DNA of 64,000 nucleotides from contig QKHS01000055.1 of NCBI GenBank assembly GCA_003249955.1, forward strand, positions 1 through 64,000. The letters run 5' to 3'. The number at the start of each line of letters is the position of its first letter. The first letter of the stretch is position 1. The notes under the pieces are model-generated. The model saw only the letters and a program-made list of their open reading frames with translations. It was not told the origin of the DNA and did not search any database. The position numbers and the translations under genes are program-made. This stretch comes from Bacteroidales bacterium. Its GTDB lineage: Bacteria > Bacteroidota > Bacteroidia > Bacteroidales > ML635J-15. Below are positions 33,165 to 42,214 of this stretch, in pieces.

Positions 33165-35885
33165 ATGAAAAACATCACAATCGAAATAGACGGAAAAAAA
33201 ATAACAACCGAAGAAGGGACAAATCTGTTGCAGGTAGCCAGAGACAACGGAATCGACATTCCGGGACTATGCTATCATAAAAAACTTACACCTACAGGAG
33301 CATGCCGCCTTTGCGTGGTAAAAGTAGAAAATATGCCAGGTCTGGTAATGTCCTGTACAGTTCAGGTTAAAGACGGAATGAAAGTAACTGCTTTTGACGA
33401 AGAAACCGAACAAAACCGCAGGCATACGCTGTCATATCTGCTGTCGGAACATAACGAAGCTTATAACGCTTCTTATGAAGATGAATTACGGCCTTTAATC
33501 AGACGCTACAAGCTGGAAAAACCTGCTGACAGGCCGGTAAAACCCATTTGGCAGAATATTCCCCGGATTATTGATGACAGCTCACCGGTTTTAACTTACG
33601 ATTCGTCAAAATGCATTAAATGTTTCCGTTGTATAAAAGCCTGCGAAGAAGTTCAGGGTAAAGGCGTATTAAGTTTTGCCGACAGAGGTATTTCAAAATA
33701 TATAGTGGCTGGTTTCGGCGAATGGAAAAATTCTGAATGCGATGGTTGCGGAGAATGCATCCAGCTTTGTCCTACAGGTGCCATTGTTGAAAAGCCGTTC
33801 CGGGGGAAATTCAAAATTGATACTGTTGAAAAAAAGGTAATTACAACCTGCCCTTATTGCGGCGTTGGCTGTCAGACAGAAGTTTTTGTAAAAGATGAAA
33901 AGATTGTAAGAATAGACGGCGTTGAAGGCGTTTTACCAAACGATGGCAGACTTTGCGTAAAAGGACGTTTCGGATATCAGTATGCAAATCATAAAAAACG
34001 ACTTACCCATCCGCTGATTAAAAAGAACGGAAAGTTTGTAAAATCAAGCTGGAACGAAGCATTAGACCTGATTGCATCTAAATTTAACGAAATAAAATTA
34101 AAGTATGGTTCTGAATCACTGGCTGCATATAGTTCTGCAAAATGCAGCAACGAAGAAAATTATCTGTTACAGAAATTTGTAAGACTGGCTTTTGGCAACA
34201 ATAATATTGACTATTGCACCAGGCTTTGTCACGCTTCCACTGTTACAGCAATGTTAAAGCAGTTTGGCGATGGTGCCGGAAGCAATTCAATTCAGGATTT
34301 TGAAACAACGGATTGTCTTTTTGTGATCGGAAATAATATTATCGAAACCCACCCGATAACGGCCACTTACGTAAAAAGAGGGAAAGCTGAAGGACAAAAG
34401 ATTATTGTTGTGGACCCGCGTTGGACTCCGCTTGTAAAATATGCCGACATATGGTTACAGCCGAAATTGGCAACTGATGTGGCTCTGCTTAACGGATTGG
34501 TTAACATTATAATTGAAAACGACTGGGTTGACAAAGATTTTATTGCAAACCGTGTAGAAAACGGACTGCAAGCTTTTGATGAATTAAAAGCCATAACCAA
34601 CAAATACACACCATCTTACACAGAAAAAATTACCGGAATATCTCAGAAAAAACTTTACGAAGCGGCAAAAATGTATGCCACTGCTCACACTGCAATGATT
34701 GCCACCGGAATGGGTATGAGTCAGCAAACAGTAGGAACCAACAATGTGTTTTCTTTGATAAATATGTGTCTGGTTACCGGACAAATCGGCAAAGAACGCT
34801 GTGGTGTCAATCCTCCGCGTGGTCAAAACAATGTTCAGGGAGCAACTGATGTAGGAGCCAGTCCGGTAAATTACCCGGGCTATATTCCCGTCACAAACGA
34901 TGAAAACCGCAGAAAAATTGCAAAACTCTGGAATGTTCCTTACGAAAATCTTGATCCTAAACCGGGACTTACAACTATTGAAATAATGAATGCTGCTTAT
35001 GACGGCAAAATAAAAGCACTTTATTGCATGGGCGAAAATCCGGTAATCACTGACCCTAACCAGAATCACACCATTGCAGCCCTTGAGAAACTTTATTTTC
35101 TTGTTGTTCAGGACATTTTCGAAACCGAGACATCCTTTTATGCAGATGTAATTCTGCCTGCAGCCAGCTTGTTCGAAAAAGACGGAAGTGTTGTAAACAG
35201 CGACCGCAGAGTCTTAAGATTAAGAAAAGTAATTGATGCTCCGGGAGAAGCAAAAACTGACTGGAAAATAATTATTGAAGTAGCAAACCGTATGGGAACA
35301 GATATCGGAAACTATGAAAATGCCGAAGAAATCTGGAACGAAGTAAGAGAGGCTGCGCCCATTTTAGGCGGAGTAACCTACCAAAGAATTGAGCACGAAG
35401 GTATTCAATGGCCTTGTCCGACGGAAGATCACCCGGGAACATCAACATTGTTTCTGGAAAAATTCAATACCCCGTCAGGAAAAGCAAAGATTATCCCCGT
35501 AGATTACCAGCCGCAAAGTGAAATTGCTACGGAAGAATTTCCGATAATTATGAACTCCGGCAGAATGCTTTACCATTATCACTCTTCAACATTATCACGC
35601 AAAAGCGACATTTTAAATGCATATGCAGATAAGTCTTATGTGATAATGAATCCTAACGACGCAGAAAGGCTTGGAATTAAGGACGGAGATGAAGTTCTGG
35701 TATGTTCTCCCCGCGGGAATTTAAAAACCCGGGCAATGGTCCGTGACGAAGTTTTAACAGGTGAAGCTTTTATGCCCTGGCATTTTCACGAATCACCGGT
35801 AAATGCACTTACAAGAAGCGAAATGGACCCGCAATCCAAAATTGCCCCGTTTAAATACTCGGCAGTGAGGATTGAGAAGGCTTAA
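33165..35885 (+). CDS. fdhF: Formate dehydrogenase alpha subunit, Cys type, NuoG-like N-terminus
   Basis: 906 residues, cytoplasmic (no Tat signal). Residues 1-80: plant-type [2Fe-2S] domain (GLCYHKKL, GACRLC, VMSC). Where most relatives have a His-Cys [4Fe-4S] motif (H-x3-C-x2-C-x5-C), this reads SEHNEAYNASYEDELRP with no cysteine. Two [4Fe-4S] clusters follow: CIKCFRCIKAC and CDGCGECIQLCP. From about 225 the molybdopterin oxidoreductase begins with CPYCGVGCQTE and LCVKGRFGYQY. The metal ligand is Cys355 (TGT at 34227, in YCTRLCHAST), so not selenocysteine. The C-terminal dinucleotide-binding domain covers about 790-906. Oxidises formate to CO2, or runs in reverse. Confidence 0.94.
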   Translation: MKNITIEIDGKKITTEEGTNLLQVARDNGIDIPGLCYHKKLTPTGACRLCVVKVENMPGLVMSCTVQVKDGMKVTAFDEETEQNRRHTLSYLLSEHNEAYNASYEDELRPLIRRYKLEKPADRPVKPIWQNIPRIIDDSSPVLTYDSSKCIKCFRCIKACEEVQGKGVLSFADRGISKYIVAGFGEWKNSECDGCGECIQLCPTGAIVEKPFRGKFKIDTVEKKVITTCPYCGVGCQTEVFVKDEKIVRIDGVEGVLPNDGRLCVKGRFGYQYANHKKRLTHPLIKKNGKFVKSSWNEALDLIASKFNEIKLKYGSESLAAYSSAKCSNEENYLLQKFVRLAFGNNNIDYCTRLCHASTVTAMLKQFGDGAGSNSIQDFETTDCLFVIGNNIIETHPITATYVKRGKAEGQKIIVVDPRWTPLVKYADIWLQPKLATDVALLNGLVNIIIENDWVDKDFIANRVENGLQAFDELKAITNKYTPSYTEKITGISQKKLYEAAKMYATAHTAMIATGMGMSQQTVGTNNVFSLINMCLVTGQIGKERCGVNPPRGQNNVQGATDVGASPVNYPGYIPVTNDENRRKIAKLWNVPYENLDPKPGLTTIEIMNAAYDGKIKALYCMGENPVITDPNQNHTIAALEKLYFLVVQDIFETETSFYADVILPAASLFEKDGSVVNSDRRVLRLRKVIDAPGEAKTDWKIIIEVANRMGTDIGNYENAEEIWNEVREAAPILGGVTYQRIEHEGIQWPCPTEDHPGTSTLFLEKFNTPSGKAKIIPVDYQPQSEIATEEFPIIMNSGRMLYHYHSSTLSRKSDILNAYADKSYVIMNPNDAERLGIKDGDEVLVCSPRGNLKTRAMVRDEVLTGEAFMPWHFHESPVNALTRSEMDPQSKIAPFKYSAVRIEKA

Positions 35886-35895
35886 AAAACGATTT

Positions 35896-36564
35896 ATGAC
35901 CTTATTTAGAAATAAATATCGTGTCGAATCCCCTCGTATGCCCAATTGGGATTATGCAGGCAACGGAATTTATCTTTTAGGAATGCAAACCCAATACAGA
36001 AAGCAGTATCTGGGGAAAATAGTAAATAATGAAATGATTTTGAGTCAATGGGGGCTGATTGCTTTTAACGAGTGGATTAAATCTTATGAGATAAGAAAAG
36101 AATTAATATTCGACACTTTTCAGTTTATGCCAGACCACATGCACGCACTGGTAATCATCAATAAAATAGAATTAATAGAAAGGTTTAGAGACGAGAATAT
36201 AGAAGACAATAATTCCGGAAATCTTCTTAATGGCGAGACACACGGCCGTGTGCCTCGGATTATAGAAGAATCTGAAATTATCGGTATTAAAGGAGAAAAT
36301 CCAGAAAAGAAAGACTATTCTTATTTGATAAGAAAACCTAAATCTCTTTCTTCCTTTATAGCCGGATATAAAGCAGCAGTTACTTCAAAAATAAACGATT
36401 GGATTGATGCAAACGACCCCGGAATACCAAAGTTCAACAGAAAAAATAAGTTTTGGCAACCTAACTACTATAGTAAAACATTATTTACCAGAGAAGATTA
36501 TTTCAGATATAAAAATTACATAAGAAATAATCCGTTAAAATGGAACAAAGGTGATTTTGTTTAA
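35896..36564 (+). CDS. REP-associated tyrosine transposase (RAYT, Y1 type)
   Basis: 222 residues from ATG 35896 (the TTG at 35872 lies inside the formate dehydrogenase gene). HUH motif in FMPDHMHALVII. The C-terminal helix LFTREDYFRYKNYIRNNP carries the candidate catalytic tyrosine. YLLGMQTQYRKQYLGKI corresponds to the N-terminal strand pair. A hydrophilic insertion (about 95-150) contains the 22-bp palindrome at 36235-36256. Single copy, no terminal repeats and directly behind an operon, which is usual for domesticated RAYT genes that move REP palindromes. Confidence 0.85.
   Translation: MTLFRNKYRVESPRMPNWDYAGNGIYLLGMQTQYRKQYLGKIVNNEMILSQWGLIAFNEWIKSYEIRKELIFDTFQFMPDHMHALVIINKIELIERFRDENIEDNNSGNLLNGETHGRVPRIIEESEIIGIKGENPEKKDYSYLIRKPKSLSSFIAGYKAAVTSKINDWIDANDPGIPKFNRKNKFWQPNYYSKTLFTREDYFRYKNYIRNNPLKWNKGDFV
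36235..36256. repeat. Palindrome inside RAYT gene
   Basis: CACACGGCCGTGTG is perfect and extends with GAG/CTC arms after one mismatch. Lies in the insertion of the transposase gene. Its GC content is high for this DNA. Confidence 0.55.
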
Positions 36565-36604
36565 CTTTACCTGATAAAAAAATTTTAACTTAACCGGGAA
36601 TAAT

Positions 36605-37300
36605 ATGAAGGCTATTTTAAGTGTTGTTTTAATAATTTTTCTTTGTAATTCAATACTTGCACAGGATAATTCAAAATCCAAAGATAATTCTTACGCCATA
36701 GCAAGAAGCACTGCAAAAGAAAATATCATTCAAATGAAGCAATCTGTTCTATTAGTAAGGCTTCATACAAAAAAGGCCTCTATACAGGCTTTGCGTGAAA
36801 TCGGGAAAAATGAAGATGCAGACAAAGTAGAAAACAGACAATACCTGGAAAATATCAGGATAGTAAGTGCTTTCAGAAGGCATTTTAACTTTTGCCCTGT
36901 CTATTTCTTTTACAGCGAGCATTCCCAAAATATTATTGATAAGCAATTTGATAAAGTTCTGTTTATCAATGACAGCCTTGTTGAAGATCCTTCAATTAAA
37001 CCGGATCTGACTTCTTTTTATATTTCAGAATTTGCCAACCATCAGCCTGATACAGCAATGTATTATTCCGGTAGCACCTATCGTGCAGATGGAAGTGATA
37101 ACCCGGAACCCGTAAAAAAATACTACGGCGGAACAGAATTGCAGGTTGAAGGTTTGCTTGTCGAAAATCAGGTTTTCGTTCAGTTATCCGATCCTTTTCC
37201 AAATTTCATAAAGTCAGGGATATTCAACAGCAAAGAAATGGCAAACAAATGCGTAACAAAATTAAACGACAGGTTACACAATTTTTATAATGCTCAGTAA
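36605..37300 (+). CDS. Secreted protein of unknown function
   Basis: 231 residues. Signal peptide about 1-20 (LIIFLCNSILAQ). The mature part starts with a basic helical region (MKQSVLLVRLHTKKASIQALREIG), then beta strands: VSAFRRHFNFCPVYFF, SYHSEH-like YSEHSQNIID and FYISEFANHQPDTAMYYSG. No recognised domain. Convergent with the nitroreductase fusion gene. Confidence 0.6.
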   Translation: MKAILSVVLIIFLCNSILAQDNSKSKDNSYAIARSTAKENIIQMKQSVLLVRLHTKKASIQALREIGKNEDADKVENRQYLENIRIVSAFRRHFNFCPVYFFYSEHSQNIIDKQFDKVLFINDSLVEDPSIKPDLTSFYISEFANHQPDTAMYYSGSTYRADGSDNPEPVKKYYGGTELQVEGLLVENQVFVQLSDPFPNFIKSGIFNSKEMANKCVTKLNDRLHNFYNAQ

Positions 37301-37345
37301 GCCCTGCAAATTACTGCAATAACAACTTAACATAACAAAACATAA

Positions 37346-37374
37346 GGCGCAGTAATACAATTTATTACCACGCC
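37346..37374. terminator. Hairpin between convergent genes
   Basis: GGCG-CA-GTAATA pairs with TATTAC-CA-CGCC; no T-run directly after it. Lies between two convergent stop codons and may end both transcripts. Confidence 0.45.
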
Positions 37375-37411
37375 TGAATATTTAATAAAACCTATAAATA
37401 CAGCAACGAAA

Positions 37412-39241
37412 CTACCACTGATTCCAATGCATTTTTTCAGGTTTCCATTTATCTTTTGGTTTATCTTCTCCGGTTGGATAACCGATAGGAATAACATTAA
37501 GCGGAATGATATTATCCGGTAATCCGAGAACATTTCTCACCGGGCTGATTCTTTCTTTATACGGATAAGCGGCTGTCCAGACTGCGCCTAATCCCGTTGC
37601 TTCCGCTGCCAGCAAAACATTTTGAGATGCTGCGGCACAATCCTGAACCCAATATGCCGAATCAGCATCTGTTGCAGCCTTTTCCATATCTCCGCAGACA
37701 ACTATCGCTGCCTGAGCATCGAAAAGCATTTTTGCATATGGTAACGAATCTGCCAATGCATCAAGTTTTTCTCTGTCCTGCACTACTACAAAAGCCCAGG
37801 GTTGCAGATTTCTGGCACTGGGAGCTGCCATACCGGCTTTTACCAAAACTTCCAGTTGTTCTTTTGTAACTTCCTGATCGGTGTAATGTCTCACCGATTT
37901 ACGATTGTGAATAACGTCAATAGCAGGGTTCATAATTACCGTCTCCTTTTTAGCTGTTTGGGTTTCATTATTATCAGGTTTCAGAAAATTCACATATATC
38001 ATAACCAAAACGCTGATTGCCAGAACAATATTAAGCAGTACCGAAACTCTTATTTCTTTTTTTTTTGAAGATTTGCCTGATTTCCCTCTTAACAGGCTGA
38101 AAAACGCACCTGTAGGACAAAAGAATCTGCACCATGGTTTATTAAAGAATATTGACAAAAATAACATCACCAAAGCCAGTATCAAAACGGCAAGTGATGC
38201 AAACTGAAATTTAAAGGCTGAGAACGGCTCAAAATTCTCAATGCTAATATCTGTAGCCACAACAATTAAAACAGCTATTACGAAAAGAAAAACAAACCTC
38301 AGCGACTTTAAAACAGATGTAATATTTGTGTCAAATACAACTTTCTTCTTGTTTAGTTTACCGACCAGTTCCTGAGCTGCTCCGAAAGGACATACAAACT
38401 GACAATAAAAAGATTTATTGGTTATTAATGGCAACAAAACAGATAAAAATAAAACTACAAGTAAAAATATCTTTGCCCCTATATCAACCCCGTTAACAAG
38501 CCAGTTATTCAGTAAAGCTATGCTTATAAAATCCCCCTGCCAGAACCCCAGTATTCCTACGGAAGCAATCAGCAAAAATATCCTAAACCTGTTGGCCTGC
38601 TGAGGAACAAGAAAACTAAATATCGCAAAAATCAGAAACAGAAATGAAGCAATTACACCAAGAATATTTACCCAGCCCTTACCGCCTTTTTCTTTCTTTG
38701 CATCACAAAATTTTGATAACCTTACATTCATCGACTCTATAAACGCAGTACTTGAAAATGTAGCTCCGCTTACAGCATCAACCTTTTTATCCAAAGCTTT
38801 TCTTGCCGATAAGCCGTTCCATGACTCAAAAAATCCATCTGAGGTAAGACTTTCAATCCATGATGGAGTCTCTGAATTTTCAAATAAATACAATTGTTTT
38901 ATTTTGTTTTTTGCATCAAAAATTATAGCAAATGGAACCGGACCACCGAACCCTTCTATTGAATCACAATAAGGAGACGTAAAAATAACATAACTGTCAA
39001 GCTCATCTTTAGAATTGTACAAATAATAACAATCCTGTGCAGAATCAAGTTTATAGTAAGAAAAATCATTTACAATTTCGGGAAAAAACTTTGTTTTATC
39101 CGTTAAAACCACAGTTTCTTCTTTTTTGGAGTTTTCGTCTGTTCTGAAACTGTAATTAAAAACTTTACCGGAACTCAGAATGATTACTGCCATTGCAGCA
39201 ACCAGTAAAAATATCTTTAAAATCCTGTTGGTATTTGCCAT
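37412..39241 (-). CDS. FMN-binding / polyferredoxin membrane / nitroreductase fusion
   Basis: 609 residues, three parts. (1) N-terminal anchor (about 7-25) and an extracytoplasmic FMN-binding domain of the RnfG/NqrC/NosR type with AVSGATFSS, Thr161 being the expected covalent FMN site. (2) About 185-420: five to six membrane helices with two cysteine motifs, FYCQFVCPFGAAQE and PWCRFFCPTGAFF, typical of NapH/NosR-like polyferredoxins (each CxxxCP, so fewer cysteines than a full ferredoxin). (3) About 440-609: nitroreductase domain, RKSVRHYTDQEVT, APSARNLQPWAFVVV, AATGLGAVWT-like AEATGLGAVW. Electrons could pass across the membrane from flavin to flavin; substrate unknown. Confidence 0.88.
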   Translation of the reverse strand: MANTNRILKIFLLVAAMAVIILSSGKVFNYSFRTDENSKKEETVVLTDKTKFFPEIVNDFSYYKLDSAQDCYYLYNSKDELDSYVIFTSPYCDSIEGFGGPVPFAIIFDAKNKIKQLYLFENSETPSWIESLTSDGFFESWNGLSARKALDKKVDAVSGATFSSTAFIESMNVRLSKFCDAKKEKGGKGWVNILGVIASFLFLIFAIFSFLVPQQANRFRIFLLIASVGILGFWQGDFISIALLNNWLVNGVDIGAKIFLLVVLFLSVLLPLITNKSFYCQFVCPFGAAQELVGKLNKKKVVFDTNITSVLKSLRFVFLFVIAVLIVVATDISIENFEPFSAFKFQFASLAVLILALVMLFLSIFFNKPWCRFFCPTGAFFSLLRGKSGKSSKKKEIRVSVLLNIVLAISVLVMIYVNFLKPDNNETQTAKKETVIMNPAIDVIHNRKSVRHYTDQEVTKEQLEVLVKAGMAAPSARNLQPWAFVVVQDREKLDALADSLPYAKMLFDAQAAIVVCGDMEKAATDADSAYWVQDCAAASQNVLLAAEATGLGAVWTAAYPYKERISPVRNVLGLPDNIIPLNVIPIGYPTGEDKPKDKWKPEKMHWNQW

Positions 39242-39251
39242 AAATAAAAAA

Positions 39252-39959
39252 TTAAATTATGAATATGCAAGGCTTTTTATTCAAATCCATCTTCGACTTC
39301 TTCCACTCTGCGATTGTTTTTGTTAATATAAACTCATCCTCACAACTAACATTTGATGCGACACAAAGATAAGTATGCGGATTAAGATTTGAAAGAATAT
39401 CTTCAAATAATTTATTATTACGAAATGGTGTATCCATAAAAATCTGAGATTGCTTCTCTTTAAAAGACCTCTGTTCCAGACTTTTAAGTTTAGCTACACG
39501 AAGTGACGATTCAACAGGAATATAGCCGTTAAATGCAAAATTTTGCCCGTTTAAACCCGAGGCCATTAATGCCATAAATATCGATGACGGACCTGATAAC
39601 GGCACAACCTTAATTCCTCTTTCGTGAGCCGTTTTTACAATAATATTTCCGGGATCTGCCACACAAGGCAGTCCGGCTTCGCTTATCATACCTACATTAT
39701 GTCCGGCCATGCAAACGTTAAGATAACCCGAAATATCAACAGGTTGCGTATGCTTGTTCAACTCATAAAAACTAAGCTCGTCAATACAGATATTTTTATC
39801 AAGTTTTTTCAGGTATCTCCTTGCATTTCTTATGTCTTCAACGATAAAATGTTTTATCTCTGCGGCAATTTTGTGCACCAAATCCGGTACTACCGAGTCT
39901 GTTTCAGTGTTCCCTATAAGATTCGGGATAAGATATAAACGTGCTTTTGTAGAATTCAT
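39252..39959 (-). CDS. SAM-dependent methyltransferase, RsmI-like tetrapyrrole methylase fold
   Basis: 235 residues from ATG 39959; the frame runs open to 40208, but that extension crosses the promoter of the divergent gene. LYLIPNLIGNTETDSVVP, HFIVEDIRNARRYLKKL, GMISEAGLPCVADPGN and PLSGPSSIFMALMASGL match the tetrapyrrole-methylase fold of RsmI, which 2'-O-methylates C1402 of 16S rRNA. The shorter Bacteroidota form lacks the RsmI C-terminal domain, so it may have another target. Divergent from the PhnP-like gene. Confidence 0.88.
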   Translation of the reverse strand: MNSTKARLYLIPNLIGNTETDSVVPDLVHKIAAEIKHFIVEDIRNARRYLKKLDKNICIDELSFYELNKHTQPVDISGYLNVCMAGHNVGMISEAGLPCVADPGNIIVKTAHERGIKVVPLSGPSSIFMALMASGLNGQNFAFNGYIPVESSLRVAKLKSLEQRSFKEKQSQIFMDTPFRNNKLFEDILSNLNPHTYLCVASNVSCEDEFILTKTIAEWKKSKMDLNKKPCIFII

Positions 39960-40045
39960 AAAATAAATTATTTGCAAAAATAGTGAATTGTATGGTATAT
40001 TCTGGCCTTGTGACAAAATGATTTTATTTTTAAACAGGATAAAAT

Positions 40046-40053
40046 TATATTTG
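40046..40053 (+). promoter_or_regulatory. TATATTTG -7 element
   Basis: A perfect TAnnTTTG match, 15 nt before the GTG at 40069. It supports that codon as start and a very short leader. Confidence 0.6.
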
Positions 40054-40068
40054 TAAAAATTAATTATT

Positions 40069-40830
40069 GTGGAAGTAGTTATTCTCGGCACGGGGACATC
40101 ACAGGGAATACCTGTTATAGGCTGCAATTGCGCTGTTTGCACCTCTTCTGACTCTAAAGACAACCGTTTGCGTTCCTCTGTGCTTATAAAACATGATAAT
40201 TTAAACATCCTGATTGATGCAGGTCCTGATTTCAGACAACAAATGCTGAGAGAAGGGATTAATAAACTTGATGCTGTTATTTTAACACATGAACATAAAG
40301 ATCATATAAGCGGACTTGATGACGTAAGAGCCTTTAATCATATGACAGGAGGGCCTATGGAAGTTTATGCCGAAGATCGTGTACTGAGAGCAATAAAAAA
40401 CGAATATTCTTATGTCTTCTCAGGAAATAATTACCCTGGTATTCCAAAACTAAGCCTGAACGAAATTTCCGAAGACATCTTTTTCATCGGCAATTTAAAA
40501 ATACAGCCGGTAAGAGTTATGCACTGCTATTTACCTATACTCGGATTCCGGATAGAAGATATGACTTACATTACAGATGCAAACTTTATATCAAATAAAG
40601 ATATACTTAAAATACAGAATAGTAAAGTCCTAATTATAAACGCATTAAGAAAGAAAAAACATGCTTCTCATTTTTCGCTTGACGAAGCTATTGATATTGC
40701 AGGCAAATGTAATCCGCAGAAAACTTTGTTTACACATATCAGTCATCACATGGGCTTACATAAAGATGTATGCTTTGAACTTCCCGTAAATACCGAACTG
40801 GCTTATGACGGACAAAAATTAACAATCTGA
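40069..40830 (+). CDS. PhnP-like MBL-fold phosphodiesterase
   Basis: 253 residues, GTG start at 40069. Metallo-beta-lactamase fold: LGTGTSQGIPVIGCNCAVC (family start with structural zinc cysteines), ILIDAGPDFRQQ, metal motif LTHEHKDHISGLDD, and ITDANF, TLFTHISHHMG near the C-terminus. Related to PhnP, which opens 5-phosphoribosyl 1,2-cyclic phosphate, and to RNase Z-like hydrolases; no other phosphonate genes are near, so the substrate is uncertain. Two bases separate it from the DUF819 gene. Confidence 0.9.
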   Translation: MEVVILGTGTSQGIPVIGCNCAVCTSSDSKDNRLRSSVLIKHDNLNILIDAGPDFRQQMLREGINKLDAVILTHEHKDHISGLDDVRAFNHMTGGPMEVYAEDRVLRAIKNEYSYVFSGNNYPGIPKLSLNEISEDIFFIGNLKIQPVRVMHCYLPILGFRIEDMTYITDANFISNKDILKIQNSKVLIINALRKKKHASHFSLDEAIDIAGKCNPQKTLFTHISHHMGLHKDVCFELPVNTELAYDGQKLTI

Positions 40831-40832
40831 GT

Positions 40833-41981
40833 ATGAAAGAAGTATTATTAAGCCTTTTTTATCTTTTATTTCCGTATTTAATAATTGTTTTAACGGATAA
40901 ATATAAAACACTTAAAAAGTTTGGCCCCGTTGTTTTATGCTTCATATCCGGTCTTGTTTTAAGCTTTTCCGGCATTTTACCAAAAGGTAGTGAAGGGATT
41001 CAGGATATTTTTATCAGTGCAACGGTCGTCATTGCTTTGCCAATGCTTCTGTTCAGTTCAAATCTCGCCTCATGGAAAGCCATTGCAGGGAAGACATTAC
41101 TTTCCTTCATTTCCGGAATAATAAGCCTTATTGTGATTGTAACCGCAGGATATCTCATATGGCATGACAAAATTGCTGATGCAGATAAAGTTGGCGGCAT
41201 GATGATAGGATTATATACAGGAGGAACTCCAAACCTTGCAGCAATACAATCGGCACTTGAGGTAAAACCGGAACTTTATCTTATGATTAATACCTACGAC
41301 CTCTTCTACGGAGCTGTATTTCTGCTTTCAATTATGAGTTTCGGAAAGATTGCATTAAAATTCATATTGCCGGTATTCAAAAGCAAATCAGACAATTACA
41401 CAGATTTAAATAAAGGACTGATTGAAGATAAAGGAGATAATCCGTTTGTTAAATCCGAATTCAAAAATCACCTGTTTACGTTTAGTCTTGCAGTATTAAT
41501 TGCCGGAACAGGAGCCGGAATAAGCTTTTTAATAACAGGAAAAATTTCAATGCTGATAATAGTTCTTGTCATTACGACTCTCAGTCTTATTGCCGGGTTA
41601 TTAAAAAAAGTTAAAGAAATTAAATCATCTTTCAATCTCGGCATGTACTTCATTCTGGTATTCAGCCTTGTTCTTGCGTCCATGGTAAATCCCGACCTGT
41701 TAAGCGATATAAGCTATAATCTGTTCTTTTATATTGGCTTTACAATTTTCGGCACATTATTCCTGCAAATAATTCTGGCTGTAATTTTCAGAATTGACAG
41801 AGACACCACTTTAATAACATCAACCGCATTAATATGCTCCCCTCCTTTTGTACCAATGATTGCAAGCTCATTGAAGAACAAAGAAATTATCCTCCCCGGA
41901 ATTACCGTAGGGATAATCGGATATGCTGTCGGGAATTATCTGGGTGTTTTAATAGCATTCCTGCTAAAAACTCATTTGTAA
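40833..41981 (+). CDS. DUF819 family membrane protein
   Basis: 382 residues, about ten membrane helices. Family phrases GGMMIGLYTGGTPNLAAIQSA, INTYDLFYGAVFL, STALICSPPFVPMIASSL and IGYAVGNYLGVLIAFLL, which give it the look of a two-fold symmetric carboxylate or sodium-coupled transporter. Substrate unknown. Starts 2 nt after the PhnP-like gene, so transcribed with it. Confidence 0.9.
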   Translation: MKEVLLSLFYLLFPYLIIVLTDKYKTLKKFGPVVLCFISGLVLSFSGILPKGSEGIQDIFISATVVIALPMLLFSSNLASWKAIAGKTLLSFISGIISLIVIVTAGYLIWHDKIADADKVGGMMIGLYTGGTPNLAAIQSALEVKPELYLMINTYDLFYGAVFLLSIMSFGKIALKFILPVFKSKSDNYTDLNKGLIEDKGDNPFVKSEFKNHLFTFSLAVLIAGTGAGISFLITGKISMLIIVLVITTLSLIAGLLKKVKEIKSSFNLGMYFILVFSLVLASMVNPDLLSDISYNLFFYIGFTIFGTLFLQIILAVIFRIDRDTTLITSTALICSPPFVPMIASSLKNKEIILPGITVGIIGYAVGNYLGVLIAFLLKTHL

Positions 41982-42176
41982 ACATGATATGATTTACAAA
42001 TCGCAATGATTTTTCTTTTGTAAATACATTAGCTTCAGTAAATTTACATTTATCAGTATTACAATATAAACCCATAAAACGAACTAATACCGGTAAAGCA
42101 TTTTCACTTAAGGCAGTTTTAACAAATCTCTAACTATCAAAAGACTCATTTACATTGTCATTATAAAAACTATTTG

Positions 42177-42184
42177 TAAATTTG
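42177..42184 (+). promoter_or_regulatory. TAAATTTG -7 element with upstream TTG
   Basis: TAAATTTG fits TAnnTTTG; TTG at 42155 lies about 20 nt upstream as a -33 element. 30 nt before the C1 peptidase start. Confidence 0.6.
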
Positions 42185-42214
42185 TCGACATAATATTTAT
42201 TAAACTAATAATTT

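Noticed and set aside
34221-34235. Selenocysteine in formate dehydrogenase
   Set aside because: The metal-ligand codon is TGT (34227), not TGA, and no SECIS-like hairpin is needed.
39960-40208. N-terminal extension of the methyltransferase
   Set aside because: It would overlap the divergent PhnP-like promoter and coding start, and lacks any resemblance to the family.
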